From contig NC_064759.1 in assembly GCF_011397635.1 (NCBI RefSeq), positions 24,514,428-24,578,427 of the forward strand: 64,000 nucleotides of DNA. Direction: 5' to 3'. Positions 23,651 to 34,687 of the stretch are shown here, in pieces. The notes beneath the pieces are model-generated. The model saw only the letters and a list, made by a program, of their open reading frames with translations. It did not search any database and was not told where the DNA came from. The stretch is from Epinephelus fuscoguttatus (Eukaryota; Chordata; Actinopteri; Perciformes; Serranidae). The stretch's first letter is position 1. Each line of letters begins with the position of its first letter. A program made the position numbers and the translations under genes.

Positions 23651-23907
23651 CATATGGATTACTGTTAATTTATTATGCTGATCTGTTCTGTACGACATCT
23701 ATTGCACGTCTGTCCGTCCTGGAAGAGGGATCCCTCCTCAGTTGCTCTTCCTGAGGTTTCTACCGTTTTTTTTTCCCCGTTAAAGGGTTTTTTTTTTGGG
23801 GAGTTTTTCCTTATTCGCTGTGAGGGTCTTAAGGACAGAGGGATGTCGTATGCTGTAAAGCCCTGTGAGGCAAATTGTGATTTGTGATATTGGGCTTTAT
23901 AAATAAA

Positions 23908-23953
<46 letters not shown>

Positions 23954-24636
23954 CATCAGTCATTTATCTGGCCTCGGGTCGGTCCCCATCCTCCCCGGAC
24001 CTCATGTTGAGAATAACCAGTTTTCTTACTTTTCTATGTTAACTTACTTGTTGCAGCATCATCATTTGACAACGTCACGCTGCTGCTGGGGGGGCTCTGA
24101 ACATATCTGTAAGTTTATGACATTTGGCTGCCTCCTCCTCAATGGCCCATTTTTTTTATCTCTCTTCCGTTCAGCTCCACCTTTCCTCTTTTTGCGGTCC
24201 ATTGTAACGGCACTGCTGAGCTGCAGAGCTCCAACTGCACAGTCTGCACACACAGGCACACATACACACCCTCTGCTCTCTGCTCCATCTGACTCTCCAC
24301 AACCAAGCTGCTTTCAATTTACAGGCGCGCTGATTTGGGGGCGGGGGCGTGGGCAGAAAGCGAAACAAACTAATCACGTCTTGAATCTATATATAAAAAA
24401 AAAAACAACTTTTTGACCAATCGTTGTGAGAAATGCTGACAAGCACCTATCATTTCTGACAGCCGGCACGGCCACCTGCGCTGCACAGCCTGCGCTGCAG
24501 AGCGCGCCTTAAAAAACAAAACAAAAAAAAAACAACACAAACAAAACCAAAACAAGACAGGCAGGCCAGAGCAGACCACTTGCGGGCCAGGCCACCGGGG
24601 AACTCCCCGGTTCTCCCGTGGGCCAGTCCGGGCCTG
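22457..24636. mobile_element. hAT-type DNA transposon, non-autonomous (unit 2)
   Basis: Paralogue of the element at 1,735, with the same ends and the same CAGAGGGG target duplication (22,449-22,456 and 24,637-24,644). The nested L2-type 3' end lies at 22,810-23,953 with a longer ATTG tail (23,905-23,953). The CT microsatellites at 23,221-23,250 and 23,611-23,645 differ in length from those of unit 1. Confidence 0.85.
22810..23953 (+). mobile_element. L2/CR1-type LINE 3' end (unit 2)
   Basis: Same frame as at 2,085 (RAFSYQAPLLWNHLP, TFKTRLKTFLF) and the same 3' tail, ending in an expanded ATTG repeat. 5'-truncated, nested in the hAT element. Confidence 0.85.
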
Positions 24637-24644
24637 CAGAGGGG

Positions 24645-26948
24645 TCTACAGTCTGTGTTTGAAGGATATATCCGGCATGTCAAACTGATTCAGCAGCAAC
24701 AACAGGTTGAAAAGACAAAGATAGTTAGAAGCTAAAGCCCAACTATAGGCTACAGATCACAGTGTAAAAGTGAACCACCACATCACTGCTGATCGCCACA
24801 CAAGACAATGAATATAAAGGGAAACTTTGCTGATATTGAACCAGCTGTGTGGCATCACAGTGTGAACAGATGAACGCTGTAATATACTGGGTTGGAGTCA
24901 ATAACCAGGCGAGGTGATGCACTTATGAGCGTCTTTAATTTACACTTCAACAGGCAGACTGACAAACTAAACTTATTGGGAGCTTGAGCATAAACCCGTT
25001 ATTCGTTAGCCAACCAAAATGTAACCACATACCTGCAATGGCCAATATTTACCAGGAGGTGGCAACAAGAACACAATAGATCACTCTATTACAAACGGTG
25101 TTTGGTTGTTCCCCGTGCAGCTGCCAGAATCCGGACCTCCGCCCCGCCGGACCTCTGGAGGAAGTCAAACAACTTTTATCTGCGCACAATGTGATGTCAC
25201 ACAGCTGGTTGAATATCAGCAAAGTTTCCCTGCTTCCCTTCACTGGTTCCTGTACAGCAGGGTCGGTCTTTGTTGCACTGTAATAATCATTAAAAAGCAA
25301 AAGCAGCATGTGTAGCCTATACATTCAGCAGGTTATATCTTCAGTAGCTAGCTAACCCTACACTTTTCAGGGTTTGATTTTAGTTTTGCAACAGAGAAGA
25401 AACATAAATCTCCTCCCTACCTCTCCAGGTAACGGGTAGCATTAATACACGACGTGTCCCAGGCACAGCACAACACAAAACGAGAGGCGTTTCTCAGTAC
25501 TCAAGTTCAGCAGAGCGGACTTGAGGACTTGGCTTGGCAGGTCCACGCGAGAGTCCGGACTTCCAAAGAACAGGAGGACGGGGGTCATTTCTGCTTTTGG
25601 AACAGAAGCGAACCTGATGATGATGTCACCCCTTCCGCTCGCCTTGGCTGTTGTAGGCTACTGTGTTGTCCATATGCATTTACAGTAAAACAATATTTCA
25701 GCCCAGCCCTGCGTCTTTTCATTGTCACTGTAAGAAATTAATTAGCAGGCCTATATGTTTTTAACGTTTCAACATATATAACTGACATACAAAAACATAT
25801 AAATAGCCAAAATATTTTCATAAAATGTCTCACAAGGGTTTAGATTAATCTACACCTGGCTTCTGATTATGTGTAATCAAAAGCCAGGTGCGGGGGGACA
25901 AGTTTGTGGAGAGTTGGTGGTATGATCGTGAGCACTGGTGAGTTGGAAATCAAAAAATCAAAAAATCAATAACGGACATGGATCGGAGAAGTCGTGTGGT
26001 GCAGTTATTGCAGCAGGATTGCTGTACCTGCAGGCTGAGGAGGAGGCTGCCCAGCTGAGGAGGCAGGTCCGAGAAAGACAGCGGAGGATGAGGATGAGGA
26101 TGAGACGTGCTGTTTGTCCAGTTGTGGACAAAGTACCTAGTATTGTATGATATTAAATTTAAACCTATGAAAACTCTCAAAATTGACGAACTGTTTGATG
26201 GCAGGTGAGTAAGCAGAGGCCGCTGAAGGTGTGTGTGATGAGGAAAACCGTGAACCTGGAGAATCAGGAGGACCACACCTACGCCAAACGGAGGAGCTGT
26301 AAACACTGACACATAAGGGAATATCACAGAGGCACTCCTTATATAACATGCAAAAAAACATGATAATGATTATAAAATAACAATCTTTGTCAGTGGCTAA
26401 ATACATATCCAGATCCTTCATTTAAGTAAAAGTGTTGATATCACAGAGACTCCACTACAAGTAATAGTCCTGCTTACTTGAGTTATTAGCAAAAAATTAA
26501 AGTACTTATTGTGCGATAAAATAACTAACCCACTAAGCTAGAACCCACTAGCTATCGTCTGAGTTTGATTTAGCTTTTTAGTAGCTTTTTTTTCTAATTG
26601 ATCTGCATTCATATCCAGGTATCTGTTTATAGAGATTTATCAGATTGCTGTGTGGACCTGTCTCAAGTTTCTAATTCCAACTGTAAGCAATGAGCTGTGC
26701 ACAGAAGAGGAAGTCTTGACCCAGCTACATTGGATCTATATTAGCTGTTGCTCGTTCGGGGCGGGCAGCCTAAGCTGCCAGGACCCTATTGTTTTGCTGC
26801 ATGTTCTTCTTCTTCCGAGGAAATCATGCTTCCCATGCGCGAAAAATCACCAAACTTTGCACAAAGGTCCAGTCCCATGCCTTGCCTTAGCTGTAAAAAC
26901 AGGCCAAAAGTCCAAGCCTCAAAAGTTCGTGGCCCAATTGTTGAAAAA
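24645..26948. other. Non-coding stretch of unit 2, no recognised gene
   Basis: Colinear with 3,888-6,185. The hairpin of unit 1 (5,087) has lost part of its left arm here (around 25,850). No domain-bearing frame seen. Confidence 0.5.
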
Positions 26949-27155
26949 CACACGCTAAAGAGCCCTCTTGGTAGCCAAAATGTCCTTCTGGGAGCCAAAA
27001 CGCACGCTGAAGTGCCCTCCTGGGAGCCAAAACAGGCACTAAAGTGCCCTCTTGGCAGCCAAAATGTCCTTCTGGGAGCCAAAACACACGCTAAAGTGCC
27101 CTCTTGGCAGCCAAAATGTCCTTCTGGGAGCCAAAACACACGCTAAAGTGACCTC
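26949..27155. repeat. Minisatellite (unit 2, short allele)
   Basis: Same repeat family as 6,186-6,556 but with roughly 160 fewer bases. Both strands are open here too. Confidence 0.85.
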
Positions 27156-28349
27156 TAGGAAGCCAAAACAAAGACACTAAACTGCCCTCTTGGCTGGTTA
27201 AAACATGATAAACTGCCCTCTTGGGTGGTAAAAATATTACTGTTGCAATGACTTTTATGTTGGGCCCTTTTTTGATCTATATTGAGCCAGAACTTAATCT
27301 CACAGAACCAGTTTGGATTATCTGGTGCTAATATGGTGTTAAAATGCACTAGAATACAGGAAATGGCATCTACTTGATTGAAATTTTTCTGGGGGAGGAC
27401 CCCCAGACCCCCCCATGGATTTCTTTCTTTCATACATCCATGTCTCTGTGTGTTCTTCACAGTCCAACGTTGAATCTACACAGTTCTTGTGGATGCTGAT
27501 CCTAACTACAAACTAATTTGAGTCGTCTGTCTGGCTAGTCTGTTTTAAGGCTATATAATGTGCCATTTGTATAACATATAAACATGTCTAAAGTGCCCTT
27601 GAAAACACACAGAACTTAGTGCCTTCTTCAGTGGCAAGAACACACTGTATGTGCCCTTTTTTTCTTTTTGCCCCTGCCCTTCAAAAAGTCTGTGCACGCC
27701 ACTGTATGTGCTACAGATTTGCAACTTTCACCAAAATGTAGCCCCAAAACTGAAGAAACCTTTGTACATTTAAACCTATTGCAAATTATGAAGTCCATCA
27801 CTCTGTTTTTTTCAAAAACTGTAAAACTTATTAAACCTATCTCCTCCCACAATTTTTGCTCAATTGACACCAAACTTGCTACAGAACATCTTCAGACTGT
27901 CCTACACAAACGATCCACACAGATTTTTGATTTATCGAAAATTGAGCCTACAGTGCATCAAAATGTTTGACTGTAAACGGTATTGTAAACATATACTTGC
28001 AAATTCTTGCAAAATACATTTCCAATGTTTATTAAAAAAATGACAAAATTTTGGAGTCATGGTAGATGATGTTTGGAAAATATCTGAATTTTATCTCAAA
28101 AACTGAATTTTTTACAGCATTTTGAATTTCGCTCTCATGCCAACAATTGGAGTCAATGCAAAAATGGCATTTTTAAACATCAGTTTCTCCATGCTGTCTA
28201 GATGCAATTTGTGTATTTTCGGATTTTTGTCTTAATAACTGAATTTTTGACAGCCGTTTGAAATCTGCCTTTACACACTAACGGCTGCTGTTTTGCACAC
28301 AGGCGACTGGCTTAGTCAATTTGTGAAGCTACAAGTCACATTTCTTTTT

Positions 28350-28775
28350 GCCAGTTAGCTCAGTGAAATAGAAGATGGTTCTTGGTGTTGAAGATTGTGA
28401 GTTCAATTCTCCGCTCGTGCAACATTTCCATATGAGAACCAACCCAACTACCCAAACTTTTCATAAAGGTCCAGTCCCATGTCAGATGTCCTCAATTGGA
28501 AACACAAGACAATAGTCCTGATGCTGGCGCTACAGCAAGCCTCTAAATTTCAAAACTTTGAAAATTCATAACAAATCAACCATATGTACTACAGCTTTGG
28601 AACTTTCACTTTGAAATTTGCTTTTCCATGGCATGGATGGCTACTGTCTGGCACCCTGATGCTTGGCTTAGTCAGTTTGTGAAGCCACACAAAAGCTGTC
28701 ACTTGCCAATTAGCTCAGTGAGATAGAAGCCAGACCTCAGTCTCAGAAGTTGTGAGATCAAGACTCAGCTAAGGC
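28350..28775 (+). repeat. Pair of tRNA-like relics, ~355 bases apart
   Basis: TTAGCTCAGTGAAATAGAAG at ~28,354 and TTAGCTCAGTGAGATAGAAG at ~28,709 each precede a B-box-like segment (GTGAGTTCAATTC; GTGAGATCAAGACTC). Between them lies a sequence resembling 6,085-6,120 (AAAGGTCCAGTCCCATG). Unit 1 has only one such sequence at this place, as expected from recombination between the two. Confidence 0.55.
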
Positions 28776-29102
28776 GAAACGGACATTCTAATGTGAAAGT
28801 CCTATATGTTCAGGCATCATGCTATGTGGATTAGAGACTACCAAGGTTAAAATAATTATGATCCAGGCAGTTTTGCCGAGAGACAAATACTCTTTATCAA
28901 CACTTTTCCCTGTTATCCCTTGTCTCTTTTCCCTGTTTATTTGGCTTAGCTATCAGTCAATATGCAGAGTCTATCCAATAGCTACTTTTACATTTTAAAA
29001 AATGTTTTCATCTTTGTCACCATGGATAATGTTTAGCTTTAAGCTAGATCAGGCCAGTTTGTTCATAATTGCTAGCAGTTAATAATAACTTTTATTTATA
29101 AA

Positions 29103-29490
29103 TCTATTCTTGGACTTCAACCTCAGCCAATTTGGCCTGAGTTCTCAGGACATCATACAGATGCAGGTCCCGAGAGTCAGAACTGAACTGGGCAAAAAGG
29201 CTTTTAAATTCTCTGCCCCGTCTGCCTGGAACGATGTGCAGAAGGACTTGAAACAGACACATCTTGTAACTCTGGGGGAATTCAAGACAATTATCAAAGA
29301 CAACTGGATCTTGTGATTGCACTGTGTAATCATGTAATCCCACTCTGGTTTTCCTGTAGTGTGTGATCGTATTTTATTTGTATCTTGTGTGTTTGGTGTA
29401 ACCATTTTGCTTTTGTGCTGCCGTCTTGGCCAGGTCACTCTTGGAAAAGAGGTTTTAAATCTCAATGAGTTTTTACCTGGTTAAGTAACA
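29103..29490 (+). mobile_element. CR1/L2-type LINE 3' fragment (unit 2)
   Basis: Paralogue of 8,150-8,545. The frame at 29,110-29,316 continues into GEFKTIIKDNW, so it is less broken than in unit 1. Confidence 0.72.
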
Positions 29491-31342
29491 GATACTGATT
29501 GAATGTTATTCTTACTTTCTTGTTCTTGAGTTTTTTCTTTGTATATTATGAGTCTGATCACTTCAGCCACTCATCCACAATTTGAAGGGCATGCCATAAT
29601 TATATGATGCAACTTCTATATGTTGTGATATGCTTTGTTTCAGTGTGTGTAGTGTGTGTGTTGCTCAGAATTGCCTAATTTTGCCTAAAATTGCCCGGCC
29701 CTGACCATTCCTGCGCAGCAGCTACAATTTTCATTGTTGTCAAACTCTAGCAGATGGGTTCCAAGATTGCTGCTATGTGTTCGTTGCATTTTACTGCTGT
29801 AGATGTTAAGCTTGTGTGAATTGTACGGTTGTGTAGTTTAAACTTAGATCTACTGCAATAAATCAGTCATGTTGAAAGGCTTTTATCCTTACATGATATC
29901 ATTACAGTTTTTACAGAGGTCACTCTTAAGTTATACTTTATTATGTCATGGCAGCTAGACACACAAGCAATGAGCATTTTAATGCAATGCAAAAATACTT
30001 AAAGATGTACAAACAGTGGCTCAGACATTTGTTTTTTGTTTTCTAGTACATGCTTAAACTTGAGCTTTCTTGTTGTCGAGGGGAACCACAGAACTTCTTG
30101 AACTTTCCGTCACACTTAATTGATCCTCAGTTTGTCTCCCATTCTTGTTTCACTTCCACTCTTTGATGACATCAGCTGCTCTAGAGCAGTCTTAAAGCAC
30201 CACCATCTGGCTGACACGGCTAAAGGACTATTGAGAGTGGGCAGTTTGTAAAAAAAGAAACAAAAACATCCATGGCAGTTAACCATTGTCCAAAAAGGTA
30301 CGGCAGCTGAATAAAAAGAAAGTGTATATTTTGGACTGTTAAACATTTATGAAACTAGAGTATACTGAATGGAGGTTTGTACATATGTTCCCTGTAGAGG
30401 ACAAACACATTACCAGTCAAGCAATGATGAGGCAATCACAACAGATAAGCGCAAAACTAAATTTTATATACAAAGAGTTAATGTTTACATTCCTGATACA
30501 TCTGTTCAGAAAACAGGAAGTGCTGGGTGTTAGTAGCATGCTTTAAGATTTGGTGCTAGACAGCAAACTGTGTCATTGTGGCTCTAATGATCAACTGAGA
30601 AATCCAAACGCAGTGTCTATATCACAAACCAGTGGGTGGGGAAGTTTTCAGTATGCAGAGTGTGAGTTTAATGAATAAAAAGTGGCACGTTGCTTTCCAG
30701 GGAACCAGACTGGTAAAGCTTTTTGTCAACAGATTTTTATATCTTGTTTTTGTGTGTGTGTTTTCTGATTTTTTAAAAGTCACTATTAAAGTAACGTCAT
30801 TTCTCTGAAGCTGATATGTGAATAACATGAACGCAAGTTAAGAAATTAAAGCCATCAGCAAATGTTTGCCCCTTGACTTGCTGTATTATTATAATGAAAC
30901 TTTAAAAAGACTCTTAGAAAAGCATAAAAAAAGACACTGGTGCAGACTGATGATGATGACGGCTGCTGATCACTTTTTTTAGATTATCTGAAAGAACAAG
31001 AAAATACACATTTTTTAAAATTTGACTTTTAAAGATGCATTCATCAACAATATATGAAATTTAAGTTAAATTGTGATGTAAAGTGATGGGGTCACTCGCA
31101 GTAAGAAACCCACAGTGTTTTCACCTTTAAAGTGCAACTTGCAGGTTACATTTTTTTAAAAATACATACATAACCTTGTCTGAAAATTCCTATATAAGAA
31201 GTTAATTCAGAATTTATTATGGTTTACATGACAAATTCAGAGGAAAAAGGAACTCTGCGTAGGTGGTAGTGAGTCTGAGCGGTAGTAAACTTGTGAGTTC
31301 GTATTTTTTCGGTTGTTAACAGTGCATTTCATCATTTGTGAT

Positions 31343-31545
31343 TATGCCGAATTATTGTGTTTGTGCAGGTTGCACAAATTCGAGTATGTCAGGACATCGA
31401 GTCCACCGTTTTTGGAGTTAGTTTTCGTGCCTGGGTGCGTTTTGTGCAGGTGAAGAGGAGCGATTTCACGGCTTCATCTGTGACCAAAAACGCGGTGCGT
31501 GCAGCGCTCATTTTGGACAGGAGGATTATGTTCCTGGCATGTTAT
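31343..31545 (+). pseudogene. THAP-domain transposase remnant
   Basis: Starting at ATG 31,343 the frame reads MPNYCVCAGCTNSS and later HRFW, the N-terminal half of a C2CH THAP zinc finger. WVRFVQVKRSDFT follows. After a one-base frame change comes ACSAHFGQEDYVPG, which supplies the last cysteine and histidine. THAP domains are DNA-binding domains of P- and Kolobok-type transposases. The rest of the protein is absent; downstream bases belong to the antisense P2X7-like exon. Two frames are needed, so it is a pseudogene here. Confidence 0.7.
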
Positions 31546-32967
31546 GTCTGGTCTGGGGGTCAGATTCTCCACCACAGCCCAGAAGGCATCCACCTCCCTG
31601 CAGCACATACTCTCCACAGCTGAGGACATGGGCTTGCAGTTCCCACACAAGCACCTATCATACAAAACATTATCAGGAAATCTTCATAACTCTCTCTCTC
31701 TCCCCTGCGGACGTCAATACACCGTAATGCTGTGTTCCCACCAAACGCGAATTCGCAAATTCGCGCGTCAAGATTACATACAAAGTCAATGCAAAGACGC
31801 GATTAGACGCGAAATCGCACCGGGCGGCGTGATGGACGCGTCTAGCACGACGCGATGAATGCGATAGAGGCGTCTAGCGCGGAGCGATAGACGCGAAATT
31901 CGCGTCCAACGCCTCATCGCTCGAGTTGAAAATATTGAACTTTTGAGGCGAATTCGCGTGACGCTGTGCCGCAAAAGCCAATCAGCGTTGCGATTCTCCC
32001 AACGTCACTGGCGTGTGTCAACAACGTCCAGTTGTTGACACAGTAATAAACTGCTACTCACCAGAGACAGATGGACAGACGCTCCGCAGCTGAAATGGCG
32101 CGCCTGTAGGTGGTGTCCTGCCGGGAGATCCTGGCGCCAACCCTTGCCAACAAGTCCTCAAACTGGGCCTGAGTCAGCCTGAAGTACCGCTGGAACCAAC
32201 CGTCGTCCAGGCAGAGCTCCTGTAGGAGACGGTGGAACTCGCCGAGCTTAGTGCGCCTCCGCAGGGTATCATGCACCCAGAACCGACAGCGGCGTTTGGC
32301 CCTCAGATGAATCTGGGACCTCTAGAGCAGGTAAAGTGCAGCGATCCTGGTGATCTCAGCCATGGTCGATGAGAGAAAGAAATGGCAGAAGGAATGTTGT
32401 TGTTATCTAGTGAAAATGGGCGGGCCCGTACTCGCGCGACGTGATAACGCGTCTGACGCGATAAGGGACATTATGGCCCAGCGTCCAAACTCGAGCAAAT
32501 AGCGCGATGAATTTTCATTTACTCGCGCGAGTAAATCGTGTTCATCGCGTTCAGTGGGAACACAGCATAATGCGGAGTTATAACATGCATAGCTAATGCA
32601 TTGCGCATTAGTTTCTGTTATGGGTAAGTAGCATTAGTTATCTAATACTGGCAGAACTACTGGTAGCTTTGTTATAACCTAATACGTGATGGCAAACTTA
32701 ATGTTGTGATGTGAACACAGCGTTAGACATCGTTAGCTGTCGTTAGCTAACGCTAGTCGCTCACCAAGACACCTGCCCAGTTCTCCACTGGTTCTCCTCA
32801 CACCACAGCTCTATTTCTCTCCTGTGGCTGTTATTTCTCCTAACCCTGATCTGTTCCTGGTCTCTTGGATGCCTAGCAGGCTCATAATTATAAGCCTGTG
32901 GGCCATCATATGCATATGAATGTACATTTTCAACCTCTTCAGTCTCAAAACTAGTACTGGGATCCAT
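31474..32967 (-). CDS. P2X7 cytoplasmic-domain-like protein, two exons, truncated
   Basis: Exon 1 runs 32,967-32,765 on the minus strand. It starts at an ATG reading MDPSTSFETEE and ends ENQWRTGQVSW at a GTGAGC donor. Exon 2 starts at 31,654 after an AG acceptor. The junction rebuilds one tryptophan codon and yields VSWCLCGNCKPMSSAVESMC, then CREVDAFWAVVEN. This WCxCGxC...CC pattern is that of the cysteine-rich, zinc-binding intracellular domain of P2X7 receptors, which also occurs alone in many fish proteins. No channel segments are present. The C-terminus is probably cut: after ~31,550 the frame is antisense to the THAP remnant and unlike the family. The intron holds the Harbinger insertion. 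Whether it is expressed is unknown. Confidence 0.65.
31728..32567 (-). mobile_element. PIF/Harbinger-type non-autonomous element
   Basis: Inverted ends TGCTGTGTTCCCAC are followed by AACGCG on both sides and flanked by the 3-base duplication TAA (31,725-31,727 and 32,568-32,570). That is typical of Harbinger elements. Both flanks are rich in CGCG motifs. The minus-strand frame at 32,058-32,276 resembles the N-terminal part of HARBI1-like transposases (GEFHRLLQEL, GWFQRYFRLTQAQFEDLLAR, RRAISAAERL). The catalytic part is missing. Confidence 0.82.
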
Positions 32968-33184
32968 GTTTATTAATGTTACACTCAATCGAACTCGGCC
33001 GGACTCCCTTACGCTACGTCACTTCTGGTTAGTGGGTTTTTTAGATGCGGAAGCAAAATTCTCTCAAAAAACAACCCCAAAGTCACTGTAGTGTGTTTAT
33101 GTTTTTGTTTTTTGTTTTAATCAAGTTTCTACATCATTTTCCTACACATTTATTCACCATGGTCTTCAACCTGCAAGTTGGGCT

Positions 33185-34020
33185 TTAACTCTGCAGCTTA
33201 GTGATGAGAGAAGAAGTTTTATCCCAACAAACAGCACTGCAGTCTCATGTTACTACTTTTTGGAGATTCGAAGGTTTGTGAAATGGTGTGAGGACAACCA
33301 CCTCGTGTTGAATGCCGGTAAGACAGGGGAGATGGTGTTTGACCCAAGGGCAGTCGGCGACCACAGGCCAGTGGTCATTCACAACCAACCCATCGCTCAT
33401 GTCCCATCATATAAATATCTGTGTCTTTGTTGACAGCTACCTAACCTAGAGAAGACATGTTGATAGTCTCTGTAGCAGATTACAACAATGGCTGCATTTC
33501 TTACGTTGTCCGAGAGTTCATGGTGTTGATCAAAAACGTATGATCACTTTTGATCAGGCAGTTAAAACACAAACTGCTCCAGTTAATCCATAGTGCTTGG
33601 AAAATAATTGGTGTCAAAGAGCACATTTCCATGCAGACTATTTTCAAACTCTACGTCAAGCCAATAAGATCATCATTGATTCCTCTCATGTTCTGCATAC
33701 AGAGTACGAGCCGCTGCCCTCTGGAAGGAGATTAAGTGCCTCGTTGTGGATTGAACAGATTTCAAAATTCGTTCATACCTCTGTCTATAAAGCTGTTAAA
33801 TAATTTTAGATAAAGCCAGAACTGGCACTGGATTATGATTTGATGGTTTGCATTGTTGTAGAGGTATTTTTAGCATTTAATTCTATTTTTTTCATCTTTT
33901 TGTGGTTTCTGTTATTGCTACGTTTGGTGTATAATACTGATTTGTTTATGTACTGTGTTGTATGTTGTATATTTATGGCTGCAGCATGGGTGTAGAGCCC
34001 AAGACAAATGTCCTACTTTG
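33185..34020 (+). mobile_element. Non-LTR retrotransposon fragment (unit 2)
   Basis: Paralogue of 10,170-11,000, with the same broken RT thumb and C-terminal frames (33,550-33,803: KLYVKPIRSSLIPLMFCIQS, YEPLPSGRRLS). Confidence 0.7.
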
Positions 34021-34169
34021 TGGGACAGTAAAGGTTTTAGCTCCTTTTAGACCACAAACACAGAATATTTAGTAGGTAAGGACAATCACGTTTCTCTCAG
34101 GAGTAAATCAAGAAATACACCCCTTTTACACATGGATATCTTTGCTCTGGATGAGGATGATGATGATTC

Positions 34170-34200
<31 letters not shown>

Positions 34201-34687
34201 GCATACTGGAGTTAATTTTGATTCAACTGTGAGAACATCACACCCAATGACACCAACTCAACTTTCAGTTCTCACCTTGAGATTCAGCTCCTGATTACAC
34301 CGAAGAAAAAGAAGAACAGAAAATAACAAAGTGTCATTTTTCAGAGATCTTATCGAAAAGCAGCAACAAAAATAAAGATGTTACTTCTGCAGAGATATGG
34401 GAGATGACTGTAAGACCAATGATGCATTGGTGTGTGAATGTTTACCGTTTGAGCAGTATGGAACTAGTCACCAAATTAGAATATCTAAAGATAAAAGTCC
34501 TTAAAATACCTCATGACTTTATTCACACTGTCCTGCTGACATTTCAGCTGTTTACTGCTCTTTAAAAATGTAATCCCTTACAAGCTGTACTCTTTTGCCG
34601 TTACAGATTCCAGGCATATTAGTTACAAAATGTGTATCTGTAGTATCTCATGCACCCATTTTCATAAAAATCACAAGGTTTTCTCAC

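Larger units (their letters stand above)
31131..33184. mobile_element. TTAA-target DNA transposon (Kolobok-like) with nested Harbinger
   Basis: The ends are AGTGCAACTTGCAGGTT and, reversed, AGCCCAACTTGCAGGTT (15 of 17 identical). They are flanked by TTAA on both sides (31,127-31,130 and 33,185-33,188). Unit 1 carries the empty site with one TTAA at 10,167-10,170, so insertion followed the duplication. Inside are a plus-strand THAP-domain remnant, a minus-strand two-exon frame with a P2X7-tail-like cysteine domain, and a nested Harbinger-type element (31,728-32,567). TTAA targets with a THAP protein suggest the Kolobok superfamily; piggyBac is the alternative. The element is an internally deleted derivative. 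Confidence 0.82.

Noticed and set aside
31357..31858. Plus-strand frames of 88 and 119 residues
   Set aside because: Apart from the THAP-like segment already listed, they are antisense to the P2X7-like exon or run into the Harbinger end.
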